This document shows positions 45,275 through 53,743 of a DNA stretch of 64,000 bases, one piece after another; position 1 is the stretch's first letter; every line of letters begins with the position of its first letter. Origin of the DNA: Bacillota bacterium (lineage in GTDB: Bacteria; Bacillota; UBA4882; UBA8346). A model generated the notes under the pieces. The model worked only from the letters and a program-made list of their open reading frames with translations, did not search any database and had not been told where the DNA came from. Both the position numbers and the translations under genes were made by a program. The stretch covers positions 1 through 64,000 of the forward strand of contig JAEXFN010000041.1 of NCBI GenBank assembly GCA_023400055.1. The letters are read 5' to 3'.

Positions 45275-45484
45275 GAGATCATTTTGTTAATAAAAGAGCT
45301 CTTTTTGTGAATAAGTAAGCTCATTCAGTCGCTCAATAAGCTCATTTTGTGGATAAGTGAGCTTATTTTGTTAATAAAAGAGTTCTTTTTGTGAATAAAT
45401 GAGCTCATTCAGTCGCTCAACAAGCTCATTTTGTGGATAAGTGAGCTCTTTTTGTGAATAAGTGATCTATTTTTGTGGATAAAT
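45275..45484. repeat. Exact 21-bp tandem array, ten units, array 3
   Basis: Ten consecutive units of exactly 21 bases run without any insertion or deletion. They fall into types A (GAGATCATTTTGTTAATAAAA-like), B (GAGCTCTTTTTGTGAATAAG), C (AAGCTCATTCAGTCGCTCAA) and D (AAGCTCATTTTGTGGATAAG). Their order is A-B-C-D, A-B-C-D, B, D, so an 84-bp block was duplicated. Type C differs from the others in its second half. Stops interrupt all useful frames, so it is not coding. It lies between convergent abrB and the MetC/MetB-type gene. Confidence 0.95.
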
Positions 45485-45513
45485 GGGATCGTTTAATGTT
45501 ACGATTCCCTGGA

Positions 45514-45725
45514 ATCCCCGGCCGAATTGAATCAGGTTAATCCTTGAATCCTGCGAATCATGGTTGGGATGCGGCCGATACTTTTCGGGTACGAAAACGA
45601 TACTTCAGGCCCGGCTTTTCGCGGTATAATATCGATCATGGAAGTTGTCTTTCATTGGAGAGTCCGTCGGTGATACCGACGGACTTTTGGTTGTGGGTCC
45701 GAGCTTGGCATCGCTCATGTCCCGA
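45514..45725 (+). repeat. Interspersed repeat family 1, copy 2
   Basis: This is the longest copy. It matches 16680-16860 (inverted) from the CCCCGGCCGAATTGAATCA end through the palindrome, and it matches 58358-58512 through GCTCATGTCCC. TATAAT lies at 45625-45630, and the palindrome AGTCCGTCGGT-GAT-ACCGACGGACT is followed by four T residues, so a transcript of about 50 bases is conceivable. It lies downstream of the MetC/MetB-type gene. Confidence 0.88.
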
Positions 45726-45783
45726 GACCGATCGAACCAAGCTTCATCGCATCGGGGAACTTGCTGGTTTGGGAGTCCCAAGT

Positions 45784-46938
45784 TCAAATCAGCCGCAATG
45801 CCCGGTCCAGATCGTTGAGCAGATCGTCGGCATCCTCGATCCCCACCGACAACCGCACCAGATTGTCATAGATGCCGTTGGCCTCGCGGACCTCTTTGGG
45901 AATGGAGGCGTGGGTCATCAGCGCCGGGACCTCGATCAGGCTTTCGACGCCGCCCAGGCTCTCGGCCAGCGCGAACAGGCGGGTGTTCTCCAGGAAGCGG
46001 AGGGTCTCGGCCGCGCCGCCCCGCAGCAAGAGCGCGATCATTCCGCCGAAATCGCTCATCTGGGCGGCGGCGGTGGCGTGGCCGGGATGGGTGGGCAAGC
46101 CGGGATAGAGCACCTTTTCCACCTTAGGATGGCCTTCCAGAAAGGCGGCGACGGCCCGGGCGTTTTGGCAATGGGCCCGCATCCGGACGGCCAGGGTCTT
46201 CAAACCGCGCAGCAACAGGAAAGAATCGAACGGCCCCAGGATCGAGCCCACGGCGTTTTGCAAGAATTTGAGCTGGGGGATGAGCTCGGCGTGGCTGGTG
46301 ACCACGATTCCGGCCACGCTGTCCGAATGGCCGTTCAGGTATTTGGTGGCCGAATGGACCACCAGGTCGAACCCCAATTGCAGCGGTTTTTGCAGGTAAG
46401 GCGTTGCGAAAGTGTTGTCGCAGACCGCGATCAGCCGGTGCTCGGCGGCCAGCTTGGCGATTTGCGCCAGGTCGATGATCTTCAGCAACGGGTTGGTCGG
46501 CGTTTCGATCCAGATCATCCGGGTGTCCGGCCGGATATGGGCCGCGATGCGCTCCGGGTCGCTCAGATCGACATAAGACACCTCAAGCTGGTTGCGTTCC
46601 TTCTTGACCCGTTCGAACAGGCGGTAGGTTCCGCCGTAGAGGTCGTCGCCGGCGATGATGTGGCTATGGGGTTCCAGCGTATCGAGGACGATCGCCTCGG
46701 CGGCCAGCCCCGAGGCGAAGGCGAAGCCGGCGCTGCCGCCCTCCAGCGCGGCGACGCATTGCTCCAGGGCCGCCCGGGTCGGGTTGCCGCTGCGCGAATA
46801 TTCGTAGCCGTGATGCTGGCCCGGGCGCTCCTGCACGAAGGTGGAGGTGGCGTAGATCGGCGTGATGATGGCTCCGGTGGCGGGATCCGGGTCCTGCCCG
46901 GCGTGGATCGCTTGGGTTGAAAATCCGAACCGTTCCAT
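45784..46938 (-). CDS. Trans-sulfuration PLP enzyme (cystathionine gamma-lyase/synthase type)
   Basis: This 384-residue Cys/Met-metabolism PLP enzyme has the PLP lysine K199 in VVHSATKY, YSRSGNPTR near residue 47 for substrate/phosphate contact, and ETPTNPLL and AVCDNTFATP around PLP. Sequence alone does not separate gamma-lyase, beta-lyase and gamma-synthase. Because the gene lies 12 bases after a cystathionine beta-synthase gene, gamma-lyase (cystathionine to cysteine) is the most economical choice. GGAGG precedes the ATG. Confidence 0.92.
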   Translation of the reverse strand: MERFGFSTQAIHAGQDPDPATGAIITPIYATSTFVQERPGQHHGYEYSRSGNPTRAALEQCVAALEGGSAGFAFASGLAAEAIVLDTLEPHSHIIAGDDLYGGTYRLFERVKKERNQLEVSYVDLSDPERIAAHIRPDTRMIWIETPTNPLLKIIDLAQIAKLAAEHRLIAVCDNTFATPYLQKPLQLGFDLVVHSATKYLNGHSDSVAGIVVTSHAELIPQLKFLQNAVGSILGPFDSFLLLRGLKTLAVRMRAHCQNARAVAAFLEGHPKVEKVLYPGLPTHPGHATAAAQMSDFGGMIALLLRGGAAETLRFLENTRLFALAESLGGVESLIEVPALMTHASIPKEVREANGIYDNLVRLSVGIEDADDLLNDLDRALRLI

Positions 46939-46950
46939 GGTGAACCTCCG

Positions 46951-48324
46951 CTATTTCAGCTTTCTGCGCAGATCATTGAGGTAATCCATCTTGGTGATCA
47001 GGCCGTAAAAACGGTTTTCCTTCAGCACGATCACCAGCAGCCCCTGTTTCAGCAGGGCGATGATCTTGGCCGGCTCATCCTCGACCGATACTGTCAGGAC
47101 ATTCCGGGACATATAATCCCGCACCGATCGGCGGAGGGTGGCGGCATCGCCGTGTTCCACCGCGGTCAGGAGGTCCCACTCGTCGATGACGCCCACCACC
47201 GCCGCGTCGTCCGCGATCACCGGCAGCTGGGACACGTCATTCATCCGCATCTTGGCATGGGCGTTCAACAGGGTGTCCGCGGGTCCGACGGTGATGACGG
47301 TCCGTTCCGAATATTTGCGGCTGATCAGATCGGCGATGCTTCCCTGGTGCTCCGGTTCGATGAAGCCCTGATCGATCATCCAGAAATCATTGAACATCTT
47401 GGTCAGGTACTTATTGCCGCTGTCGCAGACGAAAGTGACGATGTTTTTGGGAGCGCTCTGTTCCCGGGCGTAACGGACCGCGGCGCTGATCAGGGTCCCG
47501 CTGGACGAACCGGCCAGGATTCCCTCCCGCCGCAACAGGGTCCGCGCGGCGGCGAAGCTTTCCGCGTCGCTGACGCGATAGGCTCGCTTGATCAGCGACC
47601 CGTCGAATTGCGGCGGCACAAAATCCTCGCCGATCCCTTCCACCAGCCAGCTGCCGGCCTCAGCCAGGGGATGGCCCTGGACGAAATCGGCCAGCACCGA
47701 CCCTTGCGGATCGGCCAGGATGATCTGCAGATCGGGCTTGACGCGTCGGAAATAGTCGCTGAGTCCTTTGAGGGTCCCGGCCGATCCCACCCCGACCACG
47801 ATCGCGTCCACCTGGTGACCGGTCTGTTCCCAGATCTCCGGCGCGGTGGTCGACGCATGGGCCAAAGGATTGGCGGGGTTGTTGAATTGGTTGACGTAAT
47901 AGGCGCCGGGAATCTCCCGGGCCAATCTTTGGGCGTAATCCTGGTAATACTGCGGATGCCCTTTGGTCACGTCCGACCGGGTAAGGTGGATCTCGACCCC
48001 CATGGCTTTCAGGTGGTTGATCTTCTCGGCGCTCATCTTATCCGGGATGACCAGGATCAGGCGGTAGCCCTTGGTGATGGCCGCCAGGGCCAGCCCGAGG
48101 CCGGTGTTGCCGGCGGTGGCCTCGATCAATGTATCGCCCGGTCGGATGCGCCCCGCTTTTTCGGCTTGTTCCACCATGAACAGGCCGATGCGGTCCTTGA
48201 TCGATCCGCCGGGATTTTGCGATTCCAATTTTAAAAACAGGCGGCAAACGCCGGTGTCAAAGCAAGTCACCTCGACCAGCGGCGTGTTGCCGATCAAATC
48301 ACTGACTTTCCTGGCTTGCAGCAT
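46951..48324 (-). CDS. Cystathionine beta-synthase with CBS domain pair
   Basis: This 457-residue enzyme condenses serine and homocysteine to cystathionine. The PLP-binding catalytic domain (1-310) has K43 in NPGGSIKDRIG, ATAGNTGLGLA for substrate carboxylate and GSSSGTL for phosphate. Two CBS domains follow (about 335-455), which in some homologues bind adenosyl ligands. There is no haem-binding N-terminal extension. With the adjacent gene it gives reverse transsulfuration from homocysteine to cysteine. GAGG lies upstream of the ATG. The 680-base divergent region ahead has a palindromic AT-centred element at 48692-48711. Confidence 0.92.
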   Translation of the reverse strand: MLQARKVSDLIGNTPLVEVTCFDTGVCRLFLKLESQNPGGSIKDRIGLFMVEQAEKAGRIRPGDTLIEATAGNTGLGLALAAITKGYRLILVIPDKMSAEKINHLKAMGVEIHLTRSDVTKGHPQYYQDYAQRLAREIPGAYYVNQFNNPANPLAHASTTAPEIWEQTGHQVDAIVVGVGSAGTLKGLSDYFRRVKPDLQIILADPQGSVLADFVQGHPLAEAGSWLVEGIGEDFVPPQFDGSLIKRAYRVSDAESFAAARTLLRREGILAGSSSGTLISAAVRYAREQSAPKNIVTFVCDSGNKYLTKMFNDFWMIDQGFIEPEHQGSIADLISRKYSERTVITVGPADTLLNAHAKMRMNDVSQLPVIADDAAVVGVIDEWDLLTAVEHGDAATLRRSVRDYMSRNVLTVSVEDEPAKIIALLKQGLLVIVLKENRFYGLITKMDYLNDLRRKLK

Positions 48325-48691
48325 TGCCCATCGTCCTCAATTTTAATTTCATTCCGCTTTGGGCCGGCCGGGGATGAAACGGCCAGCCCCGTTCGGCCAT
48401 CACTTCAGTGTATGTGCCGCCCTGGCAAATGGCACTTTCGGAAAGGTTATTTTTCTGGTCAGAATGATGGGTTTTTCGACGAGGGGGATCGAAGGAGCGT
48501 ACCGCGCGCGGTTGCCGGAGGAAAGCCTCCGAGATAATTAATGGAATGCGGTCGGAGGGTCCGGGGCCGGCCGTCACTCGAGGCGGTTGGCAAGGCCGGG
48601 CCGTTTGCGGCAAATTTTGTCGCCGGGAAACGGGAAATTGTCCGTTTACACGGCCGATACAAACATTTAACATGAATAATGGGTAGGGGTT

Positions 48692-48711
48692 GCGGATATA
48701 ATATATTCCGC
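48692..48711. promoter_or_regulatory. Imperfect palindrome with divergent -10-like hexamers
   Basis: GCGGATATAATATATTCCGC has GCGGA/TCCGC arms and an AT centre. It contains TATAAT on the plus strand (48697-48702). On the minus strand, TTGTCG and TATTAT at 16-base spacing could serve the cystathionine beta-synthase gene. The leader of that gene (48325-48690) has GC-rich hairpins, but no riboswitch I could identify. Confidence 0.4.
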
Positions 48712-48750
48712 TTCAATTACGACAATCATCAAGTCACTTCTTTTCATTCC

Positions 48751-48786
48751 CTCATTCAATCAATCTTGTTTGAATGAGCTTTTTTT
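48751..48786 (+). terminator. Plus-strand terminator without an upstream plus-strand gene
   Basis: CTCATTCAA (48751-48759) pairs with TTGAATGAG (48770-48778), followed by CT and seven T residues. The nearest genes upstream are on the minus strand, so it would end a short plus-strand RNA, perhaps starting after TATAAT at 48697-48702. Confidence 0.8.
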
Positions 48787-48809
48787 ATGATTGCGACAGC
48801 AGCCGCGCC

Positions 48810-48838
48810 TTGACTTCCTTTTGAAAATTGGGTACAAT
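48810..48838 (+). promoter_or_regulatory. Promoter of the pyruvate formate-lyase gene
   Basis: TTGACT (48810-48815), a 17-base spacer and TACAAT (48833-48838) lie just before the ZTP riboswitch. Transcription would start near 48845. Confidence 0.85.
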
Positions 48839-48849
48839 CAAAACAACAT

Positions 48850-48949
48850 CACCAACCCGTATGACTGGCGGAACCAGTGGGTCACCACGAGGGAATACGG
48901 GAATAACGTTTAGCCGGCCGCCTGGGCACCATCGCCTGGGCGGCTTTTT
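48850..48949 (+). ncRNA. ZTP (pfl) riboswitch with overlapping terminator
   Basis: The conserved pfl-motif elements are present in order: CCCGTATGACTGGCGGAACC, GTGGGTCACCACG, GGGAATACGGG (closing P1) and, after a short linker, the 3' element CCGCCTGGGCA (48918-48928). That 3' element also forms the left arm of a terminator, GCCGCC (48917-48922) with GGCGGC (48939-48944), followed by five T residues. Binding of ZTP/ZMP, which signals 10-formyl-tetrahydrofolate shortage, would stabilise the aptamer and allow read-through into pyruvate formate-lyase, a source of formate. This is an established target of the class. Confidence 0.93.
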
Positions 48950-49008
48950 GTTTGGCTTGACCCGCTTCGGCCCGGGCCTTGGTTTCGAACCTGGAGGAGG
49001 AGATTTTG

Positions 49009-51228
49009 ATGGAAGCATGGCGCGGTTTTCAGGGCGACGTCTGGCGCAAGCGCATCGATCCGGCCGAATTTGTGCGGGATAATTATCAACCTTATTACGG
49101 CGCGGCGGAGTTTCTGGCCGGCCCCTCGGCCAAGACGGAGCGGCTGTGGCGGCGTTGCCAGCAACTGATGGCGGAGGAACGGGCCGCCGGCGGTGTGCTG
49201 GCCATCGATACCCGGCGGGTGGCCGGGATCACGGCCTGGCCGCCCGGTTATATTCAGCGGGAAGACGAAGTCATCGTAGGGCTGCAGACCGACCAGCCCC
49301 TGAAACGGATGGTCAATCCCTGGGGCGGCTGGCGGATGGTCGAAGCGGCCTGCGCGGCCCGGAACGTCGAGCCGGACCCGGCCATGGCCAAGATCTTCAC
49401 CCGCTACCGGCGCACTCAAAACGAGGCCATCTTCCGGATCTACACGCCGGCGATGCGCCAGGCGCGCAAGCTCGGCATCATCACCGGGCTGCCCGACGCT
49501 TACGGCCGGGGGAGGCTGATCGGCGATTACCGCCGCGTGCCGCTTTACGGCACCGCGCGGCTGATGGAGGAGAAGCGGCGCGACCTCTATGCCCTGGACA
49601 ATGTGGACGACGCGACGATTCATCTGCGCGAGGATATCGCCGATCAGGTCCGGGCGCTGGAAAGAATGGCCGAACTGGGCCAGGCTTACGGCTGCGCTAT
49701 TTCCCGGCCGGCCGAGAATGCCCGCGAAGCGGTGCAATGGCTGTACCTCGCTTTTTTGTGCGCGGTCAAGGAACAGAACGGCGCGGCGATGTCGTTCGGT
49801 CACACCAGCCCGTTTTTGGATATCTATTTCGGCCGCGATCTGCGGGAAGGGACGCTGACCGAGGCCGAGGCCCAGGAACTCATCGATCAGCTGGTCATCA
49901 AACTGCGGCTGGTGCGCCACTTGCGCACCCCCGAGTATGACCAGTTGTTCGCCGGCGATCCCACCTGGATCACCGAATCGATCGGCGGCATGGGCGAGGA
50001 CGGCCGGCCGCTGGTGACCCGGACCGACTTCCGCTGGCTGCAGACCCTGAAGAATCTGGGGCCGGCGCCCGAGCCCAACCTGACGGTGCTTTCCAGCCCC
50101 CGGTTGCCGCGGCCTTTCCGGGAATTCTGCGCCGGCCTGGCCATCGCCACCTCGGCGCTGCAATTCGAGAATGACGAGCTGATGCGGCCGGTCTTCGGCG
50201 ACGATTACGCCATCTCCTGCTGCGTCTCGGCGACCCGGGTGGGCCGGGATATGCAATTCTTCGGCGCCCGGGCCAACCTGGCCAAGGCGTTGTTATTGGC
50301 GATCAACGGCGGCAGGGATGAGGCCACCGGCCAGCGGATTTTGGAGCTGCCGGAACTGAGCGGGGAGTATCTGGATTGGGATCAAGTCTGGAGCAATTAC
50401 GAGCTGGTTTTGACCTGGTTGTCGGTGCTCTATAGCCGGACCATGAATTGCATTCACTACATGCACGATAAATACAATTACGAGCGGGTCCAGATGGCGC
50501 TGATCGATTCGCAGCCGCGCCGGCACATGGCCTTCGGTGTGGCCGGCCTGTCGGTGGTGGCCGATTCCCTGAGCGCGATCCGTTATAGTAAGGTCCGGGT
50601 GATTCGCGACGAGCGGGGGATCGCCCAACAATTCGTGGCCAGCGGCGATTTCCCCTGCTTCGGCAATGACGACGACCGGGTCGATGGTCTGGCGGTCCGG
50701 GTGGTGCGCCGTTTCTATGACTCATTGGCCGCGCAACCCATTTACCGTAAGGCGCAGCCGACGCTGTCAATCCTAACGATCACTTCCAATGTGGTATACG
50801 GCCAAAAGACCGGCCCGACCCCCGACGGCCGGGCGGCCGGCAAGCCTTTCGCGCCGGGCGCCAACCCGATGCACGGCCGGGAGCAGACGGGCGTGGTGGC
50901 GGCCATGCGTTCGGTGGCCAAATTGCCCTACGATGTCTGCCGCGACGGGATCTCCTACACTTTTTCGATTACGCCGCGGGCGCTGGGGGCCCGGCCCGAG
51001 GAACGGGTCCAGAATCTGCTGACCCTGATCGACGGCTATTTCGGCGCCGCGGGGCACCATATCAACGTCAATGTCTACAGCCGGGAAACGCTGATCGACG
51101 CCATGGACCATCCCGAGCTTTATCCCAACCTGACGATCCGGGTCTCCGGCTATGCGGTCCATTTTACCAAGCTGAGCCGGGAACAGCAGCTGGAAGTGAT
51201 CGAACGGACCATTTACGAACGGATGTAG
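49009..51228 (+). CDS. pflB: Pyruvate formate-lyase (formate C-acetyltransferase)
   Basis: This 739-residue glycyl-radical enzyme converts pyruvate and CoA to acetyl-CoA and formate. The paired active-site cysteines are C404-C405 in YAISCCVSATRVG, and the radical glycine is G714 in RVSGYAVHF near the C-terminus. Other PflB-specific stretches are MNCIHYMHDKYNYE and GANPMHGREQTG. GGAGGAGGAG precedes ATG at 49009. The enzyme is made active only by a radical-SAM activase, encoded at 52962. It is controlled by the ZTP riboswitch in its leader, linking formate supply to folate one-carbon demand and purine synthesis. Confidence 0.96.
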   Translation: MEAWRGFQGDVWRKRIDPAEFVRDNYQPYYGAAEFLAGPSAKTERLWRRCQQLMAEERAAGGVLAIDTRRVAGITAWPPGYIQREDEVIVGLQTDQPLKRMVNPWGGWRMVEAACAARNVEPDPAMAKIFTRYRRTQNEAIFRIYTPAMRQARKLGIITGLPDAYGRGRLIGDYRRVPLYGTARLMEEKRRDLYALDNVDDATIHLREDIADQVRALERMAELGQAYGCAISRPAENAREAVQWLYLAFLCAVKEQNGAAMSFGHTSPFLDIYFGRDLREGTLTEAEAQELIDQLVIKLRLVRHLRTPEYDQLFAGDPTWITESIGGMGEDGRPLVTRTDFRWLQTLKNLGPAPEPNLTVLSSPRLPRPFREFCAGLAIATSALQFENDELMRPVFGDDYAISCCVSATRVGRDMQFFGARANLAKALLLAINGGRDEATGQRILELPELSGEYLDWDQVWSNYELVLTWLSVLYSRTMNCIHYMHDKYNYERVQMALIDSQPRRHMAFGVAGLSVVADSLSAIRYSKVRVIRDERGIAQQFVASGDFPCFGNDDDRVDGLAVRVVRRFYDSLAAQPIYRKAQPTLSILTITSNVVYGQKTGPTPDGRAAGKPFAPGANPMHGREQTGVVAAMRSVAKLPYDVCRDGISYTFSITPRALGARPEERVQNLLTLIDGYFGAAGHHINVNVYSRETLIDAMDHPELYPNLTIRVSGYAVHFTKLSREQQLEVIERTIYERM

Positions 51229-51266
51229 CCTCGATCATTTCCGGGGGATGGGACGCGCCGGCGAAT

Positions 51267-52265
51267 TTAATAAACAAAGGCGGTTCCGCCGCAACTGAAA
51301 CCGGACGCGCCGACTATCGCGGCCACGCGATCGCCTCGTTTCAGGCGGCCGTTCTCTTCGGCCAGCGCCATGCCGAGCGGTATCGAGACGCTGCCGGTAT
51401 TGCCCACTTGCGAAAAGGTATTGTAGGCTTTCCGGACCAGCTCCTCATCGAGTTTGCCCCAGAATTTGCGCGGATCGCCGGTCACCTGGTGGAAAAACCA
51501 GATGTCCAGGCCGCCCAGCCTTTCCTGGACCTTTTCTAAAAAGGCCGGCACGAACCGGGGCAGGATCTCCAGCGCGGTCATGGCCAGCCGCTTGCTTTTG
51601 ACCAGGATCTTCAGATCGTCCCGCTCCTTGCCGATTTTGACCCGGCACAGGTCGTTGTACTGGCCGTAGGTCTCGAAAGCAAAATCCGCGAAACCGGGGT
51701 GGTCCGGGACGTCTTGCAAGAGCATGGCGGCGGCTCCGTCGGAGATGGTCAGCGCCGAGAAGCCGGCGATGTTTTCTTCGGCGTTGAACAAGTGCCATGG
51801 GATCCGCTCCGAACCGTCCTCGGCGGCCACCAGCAAGGCATTGCGGTATTTGCCGGTCTTGACATAGAGATCGGCGATCTCCATGCCGTTCAGAAAGCTG
51901 TTGCAGGCATTGGAGAGATCGAAGGCGTGGGCGCGCGGCGCGCCCAGCCGGTGTTGCAGGATGATGGCCATGGCCGGCTCCACATAATCGCGCAACATGC
52001 CGACGTAGAGGATAAAGTCCAGGTCGCGGGGATCGAAATTGCTTTGGGCCAGGCACTTTTGGGCGGCTTGCACGGCCATGTCGGCGCCGGTCTCCTCCGG
52101 ACCCTTGAAATGGCGCAGTTCCGCCTGGTTGAGCAACAGTTTTTTGCGCAAATTTTCAAGATCGACGCCCGGACCCCCTTTGGTCTCCAGCAATTCGAGC
52201 AGTTGATCGTTGGTAACCCGGTTTTCCGGCAAATAGTATCCGATTCCGCTAATCGACAGGCCCAT
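51267..52265 (-). CDS. 3-oxoacyl-ACP synthase III (FabH-like)
   Basis: This 332-residue thiolase-fold enzyme has the catalytic Cys121 in DLSNACNSF, His in FFHQVTG and Asn in VGNTGSVS. That is the Cys-His-Asn triad of KASIII. The active-site surroundings and the sequence between residues 30 and 60 differ from housekeeping FabH, and no other fatty-acid genes are nearby. It may therefore make a secondary product or a special starter unit (OleA-, PqsD- or DpsC-like roles). AAAGGAGG precedes the ATG. It interrupts the plus-strand pfl locus in the opposite orientation. Confidence 0.88.
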   Translation of the reverse strand: MGLSISGIGYYLPENRVTNDQLLELLETKGGPGVDLENLRKKLLLNQAELRHFKGPEETGADMAVQAAQKCLAQSNFDPRDLDFILYVGMLRDYVEPAMAIILQHRLGAPRAHAFDLSNACNSFLNGMEIADLYVKTGKYRNALLVAAEDGSERIPWHLFNAEENIAGFSALTISDGAAAMLLQDVPDHPGFADFAFETYGQYNDLCRVKIGKERDDLKILVKSKRLAMTALEILPRFVPAFLEKVQERLGGLDIWFFHQVTGDPRKFWGKLDEELVRKAYNTFSQVGNTGSVSIPLGMALAEENGRLKRGDRVAAIVGASGFSCGGTAFVY

Positions 52266-52424
52266 GCGAAAGCCTCCTTTTTGGTTCGTCTATAAGGCAG
52301 TATTGCCAGCCACAATAGGGTGTATGTTGTATAATTCTGTAAATGGAGGGAATACTCCATTGAGTCTGCGGGATTATCGCCCCATCATCAAAAATGCTCA
52401 AAATCTGCAAAAGGTACGGAAAGA

Positions 52425-52877
52425 ATGCGGGACACCATCACCATCGGCTCGATTGCCGGCTGCATCGCATCGGTCATCATGACCGTCATCATTCTGATCG
52501 TCCGAGGGCTCGGATTTCAATTCATCACGACCTGGGAGACGGCCGCCGCGATATTTTTAAATATGGGACTGATCCACACGCCGGTCGGATATTTCATCGG
52601 CTTCCTCGGCCAATTCATCTTGGGCGCCTCGTTTGGAGTGGCGGTCGCCTTTGCCCTGCGCTTCACCGGCAAGGATTACTATATTCTGAAAGGCATCGGG
52701 GTCGGCGCGATGTATTGGATCGGGACAGTCGGCTTCTTCATGCATTTATTGCATATCCAGTTGCAGGGGCGGGGCGACCCGCTCTCGAATATCATGGCAG
52801 TGCTTGAATTTAATGTCCTGGGGATCATCGATTCGTTCATCATTGCCCGGTACGGTGATTTCCGAAAAGTCAAGTAA
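52425..52877 (+). CDS. YqhR-like conserved membrane protein
   Basis: This 150-residue protein with four predicted membrane helices resembles the YqhR group of sporulating Bacillota, whose function is unknown. Marks include an N-terminal SIAGCIASVIMTVI helix, IHTPVGYFIGFLGQFILGASFG, and MYWIGTVGFFMHLLH. The ribosome site (GGAAAG) is modest. It lies between a minus-strand KASIII gene and the formate-lyase activase gene and might be cotranscribed with the latter. Confidence 0.7.
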   Translation: MRDTITIGSIAGCIASVIMTVIILIVRGLGFQFITTWETAAAIFLNMGLIHTPVGYFIGFLGQFILGASFGVAVAFALRFTGKDYYILKGIGVGAMYWIGTVGFFMHLLHIQLQGRGDPLSNIMAVLEFNVLGIIDSFIIARYGDFRKVK

Positions 52878-52961
52878 GCGAGCGCGTCAAGCGCGGTCCG
52901 CGGCGGAAATGTAGTAGGTTTGGGAGCGGCCGGGTTTCGTCGCGCCGCGGGGGAGGATCTT

Positions 52962-53705
52962 TTGGGAAGGATTCAATCGATTCAAAGCTTTTCCACGCTG
53001 GACGGTCCGGGTTCCCGTTGCGTGGTTTTTTTTCAGGGCTGTCCGCTGGGATGCGTTTTCTGTCATAACCCGGATTCCTGGGCGGCCGATGGCGGGGTGG
53101 AGCTGGATGTCGCGACGCTCTCGCGCCGTTTGGAACGTTTCCGGCCGTTTCTGCAACGACCCGGCCTGACGCTCAGCGGCGGCGAGCCGTTGTTTCAACC
53201 CGGCTTTGCCCTGGAATTGCTAAAAGCCGCCCGGGCGGCGGGCTGGCATGTGGCCTTGGATACCTCGGGCTGGGGACCGCCGGAATCCTTTGCCCGGATC
53301 GCCGGAGCGGCCGATCTGGTCATTTTCTCGATCAAGCATCCGCTTGCGCCACAAGGCTTGGCGCCGCACTGCGATCCCCAAGCCATCCGGGCCAATTGGC
53401 GGACTTTAGCCCGCCTGAAAATCCCGGTCTGGCTGCGTTATGTGCTGATTCCCGGTTGGAGCGACCAGCCCCGGGCATTGCAGGCTTTGGGAGCGCTGGC
53501 CCGGGAACAACCCAACCTGGAGCGGCTGGAAGTGCTTCCCTTTAACAACCTGGCGGCGGACAAATGGCTCAAAGCGGGCCGCACCAGTCCGCTCTTTTCG
53601 GAGCCGCCAATCCGGGTCACCGAGGAACAAATCGTAACGGCGGAGCAGCTCATCGGTTGGTGGCCGGAGGGCCCGGCGCGGGCCGGGGAGGGAGCCGGGG
53701 GTTAA
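52962..53705 (+). CDS. pflA: Pyruvate formate-lyase activating enzyme
   Basis: This 247-residue radical-SAM enzyme generates the glycyl radical on pyruvate formate-lyase. The 4Fe-4S cluster cysteines C27, C31 and C34 form CPLGCVFCHNP, and LTLSGGEPLFQPGFA and ALDTSGWG contact SAM as in PflA. The TTG at 52962 is favoured because GGGAGG lies five bases upstream; a TTG at 52920 would add fourteen residues that do not look conserved. The substrate enzyme is encoded 1.7 kb upstream on the same strand, with two unrelated genes between. Confidence 0.93.
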   Translation: MGRIQSIQSFSTLDGPGSRCVVFFQGCPLGCVFCHNPDSWAADGGVELDVATLSRRLERFRPFLQRPGLTLSGGEPLFQPGFALELLKAARAAGWHVALDTSGWGPPESFARIAGAADLVIFSIKHPLAPQGLAPHCDPQAIRANWRTLARLKIPVWLRYVLIPGWSDQPRALQALGALAREQPNLERLEVLPFNNLAADKWLKAGRTSPLFSEPPIRVTEEQIVTAEQLIGWWPEGPARAGEGAGG

Positions 53706-53743
53706 AGATAACGACGCTAAATGACTGAGTTCTTTCGGTTCCC

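Noticed and set aside
48325..48690. T-box or SAM riboswitch in the leader of the cystathionine beta-synthase gene
   Set aside because: A GGCAACC...GGTACG stretch near a CGGAGG/CCTCCG hairpin recalls the S-box core, but the GAGGGA and later conserved elements, a T-box bulge sequence and a terminator T-tract are all missing.
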